From Silurus meridionalis (taxonomy: Eukaryota; Chordata; Actinopteri; Siluriformes; Siluridae), in the NCBI RefSeq assembly GCF_014805685.1, contig NC_060892.1, forward strand, positions 20,755,163 through 20,819,162: a stretch of 64,000 nt of DNA, read 5' to 3'. Positions 12,007 through 26,454 of this stretch are shown here, piece after piece. The notes under the pieces are model-generated. The model ran no database searches, had not been told where the DNA came from, and saw nothing but the letters and a program-made list of their open reading frames with translations. How positions within the stretch are numbered: position 1 is the first letter of the stretch; the number at the start of each line of letters is the position of its first letter. Both the position numbers and the translations under genes were made by a program.

Positions 12007-12058
<52 letters not shown>
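12007..12058. repeat. (GT)26 microsatellite
   Basis: Perfect GT repeat of about 52 bp. Confidence 0.95.
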
Positions 12059-12059
<1 letters not shown>

Positions 12060-12671
12060 CAGATGAAAATGGAAACCTGGCACTGGGCCACTGCTCATTT
12101 GTTATCAGAGTTAAATGCACAAGCAATTAAAGTTAGAAATATTACACATCAAATAGATTTAACTGTGCAACCGAAATACTATAATGTAATATACACTGGC
12201 AGAAATAAACCCTTGCTCCATGTGTCCTTTATCTCACTTTACTGCTTTTATTTTTATGATATATTTGCTTTATAGTATATGATTTTATTAATTTTTATGT
12301 CCCTCACCTGTAACATTTTATGACACTTTGATATTTTATGAGACATTGTCTGTGGGTTTTTTTTTTCTCGGTGTTCCTGCTTTGGACAGTTAGCTGATAT
12401 AAAAATAGATTTAATTATATTCTTATTTATACAAAAATCAATGTCAAAGACATCGCTAAACTTTTACCTAAGCTAAAAGCTCTACAGGGACTGGTGGCCA
12501 GCATGGACATTCCAATATGCAAAAATCTGTATCGGAAACAGACTTATGTAAGCAGAAATAATGGCTAATCAGTAGACCAGAATGGGAGATAAAAGATCTG
12601 CAAAGAAACAAACACTGAATTGTTACACACTAAGCAGACAATAATCAGAAAACTAATCAAAAGAGGCAAAT
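12059..12671. other. single-copy DNA, no gene seen
   Basis: AT-rich with an oligo-T run near 12357-12367. No exon or transposon signature was recognised. Confidence 0.35.
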
Positions 12672-13110
12672 AATTCAATTCGAATCAATTCAGTTTAATA
12701 GGAATAGTGTTTTTAACAGTTGGTAAACATTGTCCAAAAGCATCTTTGAAGAGATAAGAACTTGATAAAATATGACTATATGTTAGTGCCTATAGGTTTA
12801 GTGCTTAAGCTTAACCCTTATAAGTTTGTCCCTTATGAGCTGGTTGCAACAGTGCCAAGAAAAACTCCCTGAGATGGCATGAGCAACAAACCTTGAGAGG
12901 TACCAGACTCAAAGGGGAACCCATCTTCATCTGGGTGGCACCAAATATACAATTATTACAGTTCCATCATAGTTATGGTGTACTGGGCAGTGATGGACCA
13001 TTAAATTGTGGTCCTTTTCCATTGTAGCAGAGTGTTCATTTTAATTCCATATCAAATCCATCCTTATAGATCTTGTGTTGCTCAGTAACTATATGGAGCT
13101 TTATTAATGT
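12672..13110 (+). mobile_element. interspersed repeat family B, copy 2
   Basis: Same order of landmarks as the copy at 10668: tttttaacagt, acattgtccaaaagcatctt, tatgagctggt, aaaaactccctgaga, ccttgagaggtaccagactc, atctgggtggcacc and ttgctcagtaact. Diverged from copy 1, so not a recent duplication. Confidence 0.7.
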
Positions 13111-13193
13111 TCATGTGTAACTATGTGAAGCGAGACTTGCCAAAGCAACAGAGAGAGACGGAGTATCAATATGGCAATCATATATTGATATGT

Positions 13194-13197
<4 letters not shown>

Positions 13198-13248
<51 letters not shown>
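13198..13248. repeat. (CA)n microsatellite
   Basis: CA repeat of about 51 bp, followed by gcacgcac. Confidence 0.95.
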
Positions 13249-13252
<4 letters not shown>

Positions 13253-13628
13253 GCACAGGTGACAGAACTTGGTTTTGAGTGCAAATGGGAACATTAGCCC
13301 CTTGTACTTTTTACCATTTATTACATTTTGTGTATTATTTTCATGATAATGGTTTATACAGACTTTGAAACATAGATTCAATTTAGATTTTTTTTTTTTT
13401 TTTGGAAGGAACATTTGAGTTCATTTATACGACCCCTTCTACTAGTTCAGAGGATTTACGAATGCATGGGAGAGCTTGTAAGTAGAAACACAGGAACTCT
13501 ATAACACAGAGATAAGAACTGTATCTCCGGAATCATCTCTCAAGAAGAACAGGAACTGAAAAGTGGACAACTAAAGACTATAGAATTTATTTCTCACTCT
13601 CAACCAGTGGTGGGTGTTGTATTTCCAG

Positions 13629-14178
13629 CAGTGATGGACAGTAACAAAGTAAACTGTACTTAAGTAGCTTTATCACGTGTCTGTACTTTACTGAAGTATT
13701 TCTATTTGGGGAGATTTTACTTTAAATTCACTACATTTCAAAGTCAAATCTCTTACTTTTTACTTACATTTTGAGAAATCGGTCGTTCCTTTTTATTTTT
13801 TATTCAATCACGCAGCAAGCCACCGATCAGGGTAGAGCTTGCGCTCTGTTTTAAACTTGTATTGATTGGAGGTGTCTACTTAACATGAACATACAGTTCA
13901 GTGTGAGTTAAACAGCAAGCAGAACATTTTGAGCGTAATAAATGATGGAAGAAACTCATGACTCTATTTTGCCACAACACCTTATTTGTGTTCATTTTTG
14001 GAAGTAGTTGATAGGTTTGGGCTCATGATAATTTAATAAATTTCAATTAGTGTTTGACTCATTAATATCATTCTATTAATAGATTGGTGTGCTAAAAGTA
14101 ACATTAGAGTCTTTTCACATAAACTGAGTTTATAAGCAAGAGACTTGTGACACTGTTTGGGTACTTTGTCCACCACTG
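13629..14178. mobile_element. non-autonomous hAT-like element, copy 1
   Basis: Begins cagtgatggacagtaac and ends gtccaccactg, so both ends carry the CAGTGRTGG-type inverted termini of the hAT superfamily. Flanking 8-mers are atttccag (13621-13628) and atttctgg (14179-14186), an imperfect 8-bp target duplication (6 of 8 match). The interior has no transposase. A second copy lies at 59768. Confidence 0.75.
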
Positions 14179-15125
14179 ATTTCTGGGCCTTTAGTGGTGT
14201 CCTACCTGAATCAATTCACCTCTTAATACCGCCATTAGATACCACCGGCTATAGAAACCATCAGTATTACACAGAAATGCAGTATAACAGCGCACTTCTC
14301 TCAGGTGTCTTATACAGCAAGAATTAATGCCGTTACTAAAAAAAGAAACCCAATGAACACAATTCAGCAAGTTTCCTTTCACTGCAGCCACATCTGTACT
14401 GCCTGCATGCATCATCTCTAGCAGAGGCATCAATATTAACCTCATAAAATGATTTCACTGCATTTTCGTGCATTTTTTCATGCATTACACATTTCCTGGG
14501 GTTTACAAACGAAGGAAAAATGTGTTTTATTTTATTTTTTTATTTAAGTGGTTCATGAAAAAGCTGAACTGGTTTTAAACTGTTCTGGCTAACCTTTTCT
14601 CATGATGTCCAGCTTTCCTTCATGATGAAAAACTTGAAAATGGCTTTGTAAATATATCTGAGGCCAAATCATTTACTTCTCCTCTGTCAACCATGATGGA
14701 ATGAAAAAACAGCTATGAAATCCACATGAATATATTTGTGCTTGTGCAGTTCGATACAGATGCACTTTGTGAGTTCTGACTAGTGTGCTCTGACACGATT
14801 GGACGCCTTCAAAATGGCCTCGGGGACTTCAGATCGCAATCTGATTGGTTCAAGCAGCAAGCTTCATCCTCATATATTTTACGCTACCCCGCTGTTCTTA
14901 TTTCTGTAGGTGTTAGGGCAGACTACGGCAGCACATTATGTGACAACTGAAATCTGATTGGATAGAAATTCCAATGTCTACAGTCACTTTATGCAGCAAC
15001 GCACCTTAGAGAAACGCTATGAAATGAAGAGAATAGACTATTGGAAATAATTTAAACAAAAATATGAAATATAACTCAATGATTCTGATAGAGTTCAGGC
15101 CAACAGGAAGGCCCTGCTGGCTCTG
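14179..15125. mobile_element. interspersed repeat family A, copy 1
   Basis: Shares a long ordered series of landmarks with 36385-36623 plus 37040-37282 and with 39060-39480: agtggtgtcctac, ctatagaaaccatca, cagcaa, aatgaacacaattca, atattaacctcataaaa, cgtgcatt and gtgcttgtgcag. This copy is not interrupted at the point where the 36.6 kb copy carries an LTR. The class of this family is not known to me; the right edge is approximate. Confidence 0.6.
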
Positions 15126-16801
15126 ATGGCCTGCCACTGCTCTTTACACTCAATTATCCATGGGTGTGTAAAAAAAACAACAACAACAAAAACAGTCCTG
15201 AAACACCCTCTGAAAATGTGTTTATATGGATTGGACCCATGAGATGAGATGCACTCAGGAAAAAAAAAAACAAGTTTATTTGGTCATTAAGGCCTTTGCC
15301 CTAAGTTGTTTTAATGATCAGAGGAAATAATGCCACCAACAGTGTACAGGGAGCTTCGAGTTCCTATTAAAGCAATATTTTAGGTCCTTATTTTTATCTT
15401 CGTCTTGATCTCAGCCTCGGAAGATTCACATCAACAAACAAATTACTGCGTGGGTCTCTTTAATCTCCTTCAGGTTTTAAATAGCAACGAGAACAGGATA
15501 CAGCTGGCAATTGAGAGTTCTCCAGGGAGATACAGATTTAGAACAGGAAATAAACGCCACAAAAAATATAACAATATTACAAATAATGAAGATATGAGTG
15601 AAAATGTATAGAATTAAATATTTATGAAAAATCACTGATATGTTTTCTTTCAGCTTTATCCTAACCTGTACAAGCCTTTAGATCTGTGCCAGAAGATATT
15701 TAGTTTTTCCTTCACTTTGTCACTAGTCAGATCCTGGGATGTGCCTACAGTAATCTTTCGTTTTGAATCAGAAAAAATAAAAACATTGCAGTATGGTTTT
15801 AAAACCACAAACCTTTTGATTGCGAAATGATTGTTGCGGCGAAGCAACATTCTGGCATGGAATGTGGGACATTTTGGAAACTTCTAACCACCGTAGCCTC
15901 TGAAAGCTCCATCGCTCTTGCTATTTTAAACCGGCTGCGGCGTTCAGGTTCAAAAATAAAAAGTGTTGTTCTACACAGAAGGTCAGAACAGTTCCATTGC
16001 ATCACACAGGTAACAATAGCGTACCTCATCTTTCTAAATGTGAACACAAAACCAAGCAGTGCATGCAAGAAGAAATCAATCATATAAAGGGTAAATTTAT
16101 TGCATTCACACTGTATTAGTGTGAATATAATACAATATAAGCTATAAAAAATGAGTGAGAATAAATGTATAGGCTGGGTCTGACACTGGAGGTGTGATTA
16201 GACATCAGATCTGACCTTAGTATCCGATCTCGCCAATGATCTAGTAGCTGAATTAACACCGATCCACACAGCTATGTGCCAAAACTCGTGGTAAGCCTCC
16301 CCAAAGGAGTGGAGGATATTTAAAGAGTAAACAACCAACTTAAGACTCCTTAAAGCCTATGGTTTTGGGTATGGAAGATGTAACTGGAGCTTGTAGTTAC
16401 TAGTTTAGTATTTGGTTTATTTACACTATTAGGAATAGACTTGAAATTCCAAGAAATGGCAAGCACAAGCTTAAAAAAAATCTAATTCAAAAATCCAATT
16501 CAAACCCATTAATCCCATGGCTCTAATTCAACTAAAGCAAACGCCTAACTGCAGTCTTCTTGGCTGATTTAAAGTAAAAAAAAAAAAAAAAAATTCCCTT
16601 AATTGTTTCAAAACTCAGCTCCTCGGGTGTATGCATCGTATAATAACGTGTAATCTGCTAACCTCCACTCTGCACCAAGGCTAAAAGTGAAAACTCCTTT
16701 AACCCTGAAGGTAAAGCTCAGGTGACTCGCCAATAATCTGACACCTTTCTCTCATCAGTTTCTTTTTATACTGGGGAGTTCAAAGATGCCAGGTGTTGGA
16801 A

Positions 16802-16803
<2 letters not shown>
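15126..16803. other. single-copy DNA, no gene supported
   Basis: Overlapping 86-94-codon open frames on both strands near 15799-16087 are notable. The plus-strand one (15827-16087) holds a cag|gtaaca near 16008-16016 that could be a donor, but no acceptor or protein family is visible. Poly-A runs lie at 15258-15271 and 16577-16592. Confidence 0.3.

Positions 16804-16835
<32 letters not shown>
16804..16835. repeat. (CT)n microsatellite
   Basis: Perfect CT repeat followed by a pyrimidine-rich tail. Confidence 0.9.
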
Positions 16836-16842
<7 letters not shown>

Positions 16843-16914
16843 TTTCTCTGACACACACACTTTCACATCTCAATAGTAGATGATTTAGTTATTTTACAAA
16901 TTATAAATGGTGCT

Positions 16915-17140
16915 ATTTTAATGACTGGTTGCAGATTTGCCTCCTGTGTGCTGGACGCTTGGTTATTCTAGTCCCTGTGACCAACACGTGTCCTTGCCGA
17001 CACAACTTCATCCAGGAATGACTCATCTGGCCTGGCCTGCGTTTCAAAAAGCAGCGAGGCCTTAAATTATGTTTGGATGCTGAACTCATTTGGGAATGGA
17101 AGTGGACCGAGGTTATGAATCGAGCCTGAAAGAACAATGT
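16915..17140. promoter_or_regulatory. candidate conserved non-coding element
   Basis: A high-complexity stretch that includes an AP-1-type core tgactcat (17019-17026) and a homeobox-type aaattatg. Texture alone suggests possible constraint; no exon boundaries were found. Confidence 0.18.
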
Positions 17141-17647
17141 TTTTTTTTATACTGACTGTTTCTCTTGGTTAAAGGCCTGTTATTTTTTCCAGGATGGCCC
17201 AGCAGTGGAGGTCTATGGACAAAAAAAAAATAAAAAATTGAAACAAAAATTTTCGGGTGATATTAACATGAGTTTATCTTTAGCTCTTTTTGGCTTTGCG
17301 AAAAGAGTAACCACTCGGAACGAGATTGTGCAGGCATTAAAGAAATAAAGATAGACAACATATAGATCCCGTTCTCTTTTGACATTTAACTGTATTGAGA
17401 TATCGAGTGGTGGAGGAGGGAGACAGACACTCTCATAGTTAAAGCGTGCTCATCGTACATCTGAAATCACTTTGTTATTGAGTTTATTGATTTTTTTTTT
17501 ACTCGATTACTGCAGAAAGGACAAGATAGATCTATGTGGAGCAAACGGGTGCTTTGTTTTCATTCACCCACCTTCAGTGTTGATCACTCTTTTGTCCCAT
17601 TACATGTTTCATACAAGTACTTCTATAACAGTGTGCTATTGATTGTA

Positions 17648-17650
<3 letters not shown>

Positions 17651-17718
<68 letters not shown>
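17651..17718. repeat. (TA)n microsatellite, left flank of a TA-target element
   Basis: About 34 TA copies ending a few bases before the inverted-repeat element that starts at 17727. Confidence 0.95.
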
Positions 17719-17722
<4 letters not shown>

Positions 17723-17726
17723 CATA

Positions 17727-18135
17727 CAGGGAGTCCATAACTTATGATAGAGATACGTTACCCCATCGTAAGTCCAAAATATCTTAAGTAAAAGTTAAAA
17801 GTACAAGGTACTATGACTGTGACATCTAAACTAATGGCTGTTCTCTTCTTTTTCCCCTAAAAGCAGGTGACATACTTGGCCACTTGGAAGACATGCTTTT
17901 ATCACTAAAATTGCTGTTTAAAACTGTTTGAAACAGAAAAAAAATACACACTGAGACAAATTTACTCTGTGGACCGCTAGCGATAGTGGGGCATCTCACA
18001 GGGCTAGAGACACGCTCATCCCAGCTACGTGTCATGCCTGTTGCATGACATTTTTAATATTTTTATAATTTTGTCGTATCACACTAGTCACCGTAAGATC
18101 GAAAAATCATAAGTTGAATCATCGTAACTCGGGGA

Positions 18136-18138
<3 letters not shown>
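17727..18138. mobile_element. pogo/mariner-like MITE between two (TA)n arrays
   Basis: The left end (cagggagtccataacttatg) and the reverse complement of the right end (ggtccccgagttacgatg, then caacttatgat) are imperfect inverted repeats of the TA-inserting mariner/pogo type. No open transposase remains over the 412 bp. Both edges run into (TA)n arrays. Confidence 0.55.
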
Positions 18139-18213
<75 letters not shown>

Positions 18214-18262
18214 TGTATATATACTGTATATATACTGTATATATATATATATATATATATAT
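18139..18262. repeat. (TA)n array with 12-bp higher-order units
   Basis: A TA array in which about 18210-18242 contains three units of the form tatatatactg, so it is partly a 12-bp repeat. Confidence 0.9.
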
Positions 18263-18578
18263 ACAGATTTTTTTTGCACTGCAAAGGCCTGTTTGTGAAA
18301 AGCCATACGCTAGAAAACAGAAGGCACTTAAGTAAATTAATGATTTATCAATAATCACTGATAATAAAAAAAATAAATGATTAGTCTGTCTGAACCAAAG
18401 AAATTAAAGTGAACAATCTGTACCTTATTAAATTGCATTGCATTGCATTGATTTGCATTGTTTGAATAGAATAAAAACCGGATCAGACTGCATCGTAATT
18501 GGGTTGAACTGTATCCCATCGCATATGTATCTTTAACGTATTGCATTGTTGACTATGCAATGAGATGCAAATTCACAT

Positions 18579-20212
<1,634 letters not shown>

Positions 20213-20274
<62 letters not shown>

Positions 20275-20363
20275 AGATGTGATTTTTTTTTTCTCTCGGC
20301 AAAATGAAACGTTCAGTGTAAGTGGTACTGCACTGCTTTTAAGCTCTTACAGATGATTGATGT

Positions 20364-20416
<53 letters not shown>
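20213..20416. repeat. (GT)n and (CA)n microsatellites facing each other
   Basis: (GT) about 30 copies at 20213-20272 and (CA) about 24 copies at 20368-20416. As reverse complements of one another 95 bp apart they form a large potential hairpin. Confidence 0.95.
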
Positions 20417-20419
<3 letters not shown>

Positions 20420-20559
20420 TTCACTCCACGTTGGAGGGTGGAGATTTGCAGCTGTGTCAATATGCTACCATGCAATCAAAAAGATTTTCCCTTTTCAGTT
20501 CTCCCATTGGCGTCTTCACAAGAGGCCTCGGCTTTCAGCCTTTTGTGCGTGTGTGTACA

Positions 20560-20790
20560 GCATTTGCCGTATTTGCGCTCACCACGCCTAATGATCACAC
20601 GCCGTCTCGCCAAGGTTCCGACCTCGTGCAGATTTGCTGCGATAAAAGCGAGCCACAAAGACGCTGATTGCTTTTGTGACATGTCCCGTCGCTCAGATGA
20701 ATAATTTCTAACATGAAAAGAACGCGATCGAGAAAAGAGCTACGGGTTGATGACGTAGCTGGGATTCTCTGCTCGCCACTAAACCAAATA
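20560..20790. promoter_or_regulatory. candidate conserved non-coding element
   Basis: High-complexity, CpG-containing stretch (gataaaagcgag, gacgctgattgc, gatgaataattt) free of transposon features. Called on texture only. Confidence 0.18.
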
Positions 20791-22164
20791 AATACGTTGC
20801 GCTCAACAAGCAAACCAATCTTTCATACCCATGAAGTTTTTCAGGCTGTCCGTTTGGACTGCGGTGCTTTTTAAGATGCTAGCACAACATCACAGGCATC
20901 TTAACTACCGTCTGTCTTGCATTCTTAGCAGCTGAAATGTGGACTGAAAGAATATGTGCTCTGCTATTTCTTCAACATAATACACCTGCTACATCAGAGT
21001 CTGCTCTAATCCTTATAATTTTGTCTGCCAGAGAGGATGTGGTCAAGCGGCCAGCTGTGAAAGTAACAGAGAACAAGTAGGTATCCAGTGATTGTCAATG
21101 CCTGACTGTGGTTTACACCAGCCTATTTATGCATGCATTCTTTTCAGTTCCTCCTCAGTACACAGCCAGACACCAGGGAGAGAGATGGATCCGACCTTAC
21201 CTGGCCTGACCCGGCTGAGCTGAGCAGCATAAAGCTGCGATTGATGTTGTTTAGGGTTGTGTTATGATTGTGTGTGTGCGTTAAAATGTTGAATAGGAAG
21301 AAAAAAAGAAACTGAAGAAAAACAACCCTTTCGAAACATTCTTTCGATTCACCACCTCCTTTGTCCTGATTCCCCACCCCAATGACTGTGGGGGACATCA
21401 CAGTTGATCAGAATGGTTTGTTCTGGAAATGGATTGGAGGCAGACCCTGGAACATCTTGGAGTTTTTAAAGTGCTTTCTGGTATTATAAAGGTCAAAAAA
21501 AAAAAAAAAAACACAACACAACACGACACAAACACATGCAGATATGATATAGATGATCAGAACTAGATGCAGATAGTAATAAAGAGCTGTGTTTAACCGC
21601 AAAACAATGTTTATGGGTACCATATTGTAATCAATTGACCTTATAGGAATAAAGGTGAACTCTCTCAAATTTAAAATGTAAATGCTCCTCTTGTTCATTG
21701 CTTTTTTTGAATGAAAAGCAGAGAAAGGATTGGCATTAATGATCATCTGCTGGCAGAACACTATTGGACATTTAAAATGGATGTGAATCAACCCCTCTGT
21801 CAGAATCAATGCCACTATAATAAACAAAGACTGTTTGCATTACGATTGGTATTTAAAACCTTTTTTTTTGCATCCACAGATAAAAAATTAATAAGAAGGT
21901 AGTTTCATTTGGTTTGATTGAGCATCCTAGAATAAAAAGCTTCCTGGATACCGGATAAAAAAATTACTAATGCCATTCTCCATGGTGTCTACTTCTACTG
22001 CAAATAGCAGTAAATTGTCTGGAAGAGAGAAGAGATCTGTGAAGGTAGAGAAAATCCTCGAAAGAAGATTCATTTTCATTTAAGACTTTTTGGTTTACCA
22101 TTTAAGAGCCCTCTTAATAGAGCAGCTATGGAGCAAATGCCTAGATAAATGTGTTTCAATCTTT
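20791..22164. other. single-copy DNA, no gene supported
   Basis: Contains a poly-A run at 21496-21512. The block at about 21640-21870 (cattaatgatcatctgctgg, ggacatttaaaatgg) is high-complexity and could be regulatory. No exon was recognised. Confidence 0.3.
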
Positions 22165-22960
22165 CAACATTTCAGCGATGAGGCTACAAAGTCAGAGAGA
22201 GAGAACCAGAGGGGACAGTGTGATGGGAGGGAAGGCCTACAGACGAATACTCGGCCACGTCTGCACCATGGGGAGAGACAGGGTGAACCAGAGGGGACAG
22301 TGCACAGGTATTCAGAGTCGCAAACAGATTTACCTGGGCTCTACAATACCACTGCCATATCTGCTCCACCACCTCCATTCCCTCCATTCCCCGAACCACG
22401 GCCCTTGCCTCGAGGGTGTCTTCTCTCCAATTCAACTGGCCCAACATGTGAACGTAAGAGGAGTGAGAGGAGTTTCCCTTGGGACCACAGGAGTATCCGC
22501 CGCGCCAGCTTGTACAAGGGGCGAGATCGGAGACCCGTCTGGCGGGTGATGTATGAGACCACCGACATGTTGTCCACACGGACCAGCACGTGGTGACCTC
22601 TCAGGTCACGGAAGAAGTGTACGAGTGCCAAAAGCACAGCCATCATCTCCAGGCAGTGTATGTGCCATGAACAATGTCGCTCGTCCCACCGACCTTGATC
22701 GCACTCATGACCGCTCCCCACCGCGTGAGGGATGCATCTGTCGTTAGCGTCATGTGACGACAATGCGCTCCCAGGATGGGGCCTTGACACAGGAATGCGT
22801 GTTCCCTCCATACATCCAAGGTTCGAAGAGCACACCTCGAAACCCTGATAGTATGGAGTGGGCTGCCCCCTCGGGTGAACCCTCTGTCTCTGATCCACCA
22901 CTGGAGGGGTCTTATATGGAGGAGACCAAGCGGAATCACGTTGGACGGCGCCGCCATAAG
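22165..22960 (-). mobile_element. DIRS-type retroelement fragment, RNase H region
   Basis: On the minus strand the translation reads through the RNase H-like region of DIRS elements: HIHCLEMMAVLLALVHF, LRGHHVLVRVDNMSVVSYI, GLRSRPLYKLARRILLWSQG, then after a frame change AQVNLFATLNTCALSPL. The equivalent in intact elements lies between reverse transcriptase and the tyrosine recombinase. Frameshifts break the frame after WSQGK. No terminal repeats or recombinase are present here, so this is an internal fragment. Confidence 0.75.
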
Positions 22961-22980
22961 ACCCAGCACCACCGCAGGTA

Positions 22981-23330
22981 CAGTGAGGAAAAGAAGTATT
23001 TGAACACCCTGCTATTTTGCAAGTTCTCCCACTTAGAAATCATGGAGGGGTCTGAAATTGTCATCGTAGGTGCATGTCCACTGTGAGAGACATCTCACAG
23101 TGGACAAAAAAAATCGAGAAAGCACAATATATGATTTTTAAACTATTTATTTGTATGATACAGCTGCAAATAAGTATTTGAACACCTGAGAAAGTCAATG
23201 TTAATATTTGGTACAGTAGCCTTTGTTTGCAATTACAGAGGTCAAATGTTTCCTGTAGTTTTTCACCAGGTTTGCAGACACTGCAGGAGGGATTTTGGCC
23301 CACTCCTATTTTCCTTACTGTATGTGAATA
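22981..23330 (-). mobile_element. Tc1/mariner-like element, one end with transposase C-terminus
   Basis: A TA at 22979-22980 is followed by the terminal sequence cagtgaggaaaagaagtatt. Further in (about 23160-23320) a minus-strand translation shows a decayed transposase end ([17 protein letters not shown] region). The other end is missing. It abuts or was inserted into the DIRS fragment on its left. Confidence 0.65.
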
Positions 23331-24776
23331 TGTGAATATGACGTATCACAACACTACAAAGACCGAGGCGTGTCCTGAGTATCACATAGAATACAGATTA
23401 ACATGGCAGAGGTAGAGCTGCATCTTCCTGGAGACAGAAAATATATATATTTTTTTGGTCTACATTGAGAAAGCACTTAACTAAATTGATGATTTGCTGT
23501 TTGTCTGAACCAATGAAATGTAATCTGTACCAAAATGTATTGCATAGCATACATTTTTTTCCATTGCATTGTAATGAGTTTAATCACATAGTGTTGAATC
23601 ATATTGAAAGTGGATCACACTTCATTGTAAAAAAAAAGGGTGAATCAAATCGCATCAGTAGCACATCCCTAATATACAATGGTCAATAAGTGCATACAAT
23701 TTTATATACATTTTTTACCACTGCAGAGCAAGAGTTGTGTGGTGTGAAGGAGAAGAAGAAACTGAAAACCTTTTTTAAAACAGCAGAGAACACCTTGAAA
23801 ACTGCAAAAAAACAAGGAAAGAGTATGGACAGAAAGTTGCTGATGAATTAAATGTGTGTTTCTCATGTTGTATGTTTTTTTAATTTAAGTATTCATTTTT
23901 GAAATCAGTACCACCACAGGACCCACTAGAACTTCATGGTACCATGAACCATTCCATTCAATTCAAAGTTATTCGTTTAACACTTTAATGAAGTACATTG
24001 TAAAAAGCATTTTTTACACAAATAAATACAAGAACATTATACAAAATGACAATTGTTTTTGCCCTTTATACTGCACTTGACACTTGAACCAACAAATCAA
24101 TGAGGAAACTGAATTTGAAATTGAAGATATATTTTTAAAAGAAAAATATCAGGCTGCACTAAAGGATCCGTGATCAAATGAATCCCACATAATATGGATA
24201 AATATGAATTTTGAAAGCTCTAGCTTCTTCAAGTATTCTCTTATATAAATGGAATGTACATGATTGCGACAGAATTCCCGTATCAACTCTGTTTACAAAG
24301 CCATAATCTAATCCTGTTTACCTGAAATAAGCCTTCTTCTCAGCACCTAATGAGCAGGGTTAAACTTTGATAGCAACTTTCAGATGATCTTAAAATAACC
24401 CAGATTATCCCAGATAATGTCAAACCGAAAATCCGATAAAATAATTGCATAATCTATATATGAAGGATGGACACTTGGTCTTTGACTTTTGCTTGGTATC
24501 TATTATTTATGTTTATTTTTAGTTTTTGGGCGTTTTGTCTTGCACTTCGCTGTGTGACAGAAAGCTATAGAACCATAGAAGAGGTCTGATTATGGCTAGA
24601 AAAGGACAGGTGTGAAACAGTGACATGTGTCATAGACATGTGCAAGGCCTGATGGATGATGTAGGCCCTAGGCATAATTTGGACACATAGCTACATTGTA
24701 CTGGACACGAACAGACTGCTTTGGAAACTTTCCTGACTGAAGTATTGAGATCATTTTTACTTATTTGTACATTTGC
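23331..24776. other. single-copy DNA with a degenerate repeat
   Basis: 23460-23670 resembles 18290-18540 (aagcacttaa, aaattaatgatt, ctgtctgaaccaa, attgcattg, then acatccctaatata), so it may be an old interspersed repeat. Nothing else was recognised. Confidence 0.35.
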
Positions 24777-24870
24777 ATTTTACATTTACAGCATTTAGCA
24801 GATGCCTTTATCCAGTGCGGCATCCAAAAGTGTTTTCAACACTGGTTCACTAGGATACCATCAGCCTAAT
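24777..24870 (-). mobile_element. L2-type LINE or related SINE 3' tail
   Basis: The sequence acatttacagcatttagcag, then atgcctttatccagtg, is the conserved 3' tail also present at the end of the L2 copy at 30500. Only the tail is present. Confidence 0.6.
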
Positions 24871-24962
24871 GCTGGCTGCACACTGTGCAGTTTTAAATAG
24901 TTATTTGCTGTTGTTGCTTGTCAGATAGTACAAATGTGGTCCCCATGTCACATTGTAGTATC

Positions 24963-25871
24963 CAGTGTTGTGCTAGTTACTAAGAAATAGTAACTAGTTA
25001 CAGTAACTCAATTACTTTGTTGATTACTTACACCAAAAAGTAATGCGTTACTGTTAAAAGTAACTTTTTATTTACTTTTTTAAAGAACTTCTTTAATGTT
25101 CCCATTAATGCCCTTTTATGCGTTATGGTCTACAAACACAAAACTGACTTAAACACAAAGTAATTTTTTAACCCTATTTTATTTAAGTCAGACCAGCACA
25201 AACTGAATATATCACAAGGATTTCTGAAATAAATAACAAAACAAGCTGAATAATATATTCAGATTTAAAAACTATTTTTGCATCATAAAAGCTGTTGTGT
25301 TGAGCCCTTAAAAATGTTCCTTTCACAGCTTAAGTATGAAAACTATCAACAATGTCCAACATAACACCGGGTTAGCTTCTAGCTTCGTCGAGGCATGGAG
25401 TTCCTGGAGGAGCTTCGACAGCTTGGAGTTGCTGTTTATCGCAGTAGATACGACCTTCGAACCAGAAAGACACAGCTTACATCTGACTAAAAAGTTTTTT
25501 GTCTTTATGCTCAACTAAAGTGAAATAATGAGCATATTTCCACTTTGGGAAACTCGTCTTGCTCTCGCCTCGACTCGCCATTACTGCCGCACAGACCTGA
25601 ATAAACGGAGACACGCCCACAGTGCGTCTTCTTCGTGTTTACAGTGGTTCATCCACCAATCCTACAATGCTTCGCTGCTGTAAACAGGTCAGACTGTAGG
25701 CTACACTTCAGCCAAAATTCATTCATTTAAAAAAGTAATGGACAACGCACCATACAGTAACGGTAACGGAGTTACTTTATTTAAAAAGTAATGCGTTACA
25801 GTATTAGTTACTGTCAAAAGTAACTGCATTACAGTAATGTGTTACTAGTAACGCGTTATTGCCCAACACTG
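24963..25871 (-). mobile_element. hAT-like element with perfect 8-bp target duplication
   Basis: Left end cagtgttgtgctagttac and right end (reverse complement) cagtgttgggcaataacg are hAT-type termini, followed on both sides by AGTAAC-rich subterminal repeats. The flanking 8-mer gtagtatc is identical at 24955-24962 and 25872-25879. The 909-bp body is too short for a full transposase, so it is an internally deleted copy. Confidence 0.9.
25323..25514 (-). pseudogene. hAT transposase N-terminal remnant with BED-like zinc finger
   Basis: Inside the hAT element, the minus strand encodes KNFLVRCKLCLSGSKVVST, then LSKLLQELHASTKLEA. The CxxC pair followed by an H about 26 residues on fits the start of a BED zinc finger, the DNA-binding domain of hAT transposases. 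The second His of the usual pair is not obvious, and the rest of the transposase, including its DDE core, is absent. Confidence 0.55.
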
Positions 25872-26454
25872 GTAGTATCATAGTCGTTATAATGTCAGAC
25901 TGTACAAAAACTGGCACACACAAGAAAAAGACTAATTTACAATCAATCCGTGACACACTCAGACCCGCGTTCTCTCGCTAATGGTAGCTAGCAGCAAACA
26001 AATACAATCGGTAGCATTCATTTTGTTAATGACATGCTTCGAGAATAAAAACATCATACAAACATTCCTTTTTCCTCCATAAGTTTCTGTTATTACTCGT
26101 TTCAACATTTTCCCTGAGGCGGTTTGAAATTGTTGCGCTAATTGCATCATCAGGTTCGGTGCTTGTGTTGGTTTTTGGTTTGAGGGTCGTCATAGGAGAA
26201 GTCACTCTGCAGAAAAAAATTATCGGGGCGGCCATTAATCGGCTGCTGGTAAACATGTCAAACCAGTGATCAAACACTACAGATTTTAGCTTTGGATTAA
26301 AGGAATCTTTCGAATTATTCAATTTCAAATATTTTGAAATTTGTCTCAGACCAAATCATGGCCAAATTTGCACAGTGTGTGCCTGGCTTAAAACTGTTGG
26401 GAGGAATCATAGCACACTTTTTTAAGCATAAAAACATAAAAAAACCAGGGGAAA

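Noticed and set aside
15799..16087. Opposed open frames of 86-94 codons at 15.8-16.1 kb
   Set aside because: One donor-like site only, no acceptor, no known domain. Kept only as a note in the regional entry.
22090..22596. 168-codon plus-strand frame
   Set aside because: Shadow of the DIRS RNase H coding sequence on the opposite strand.
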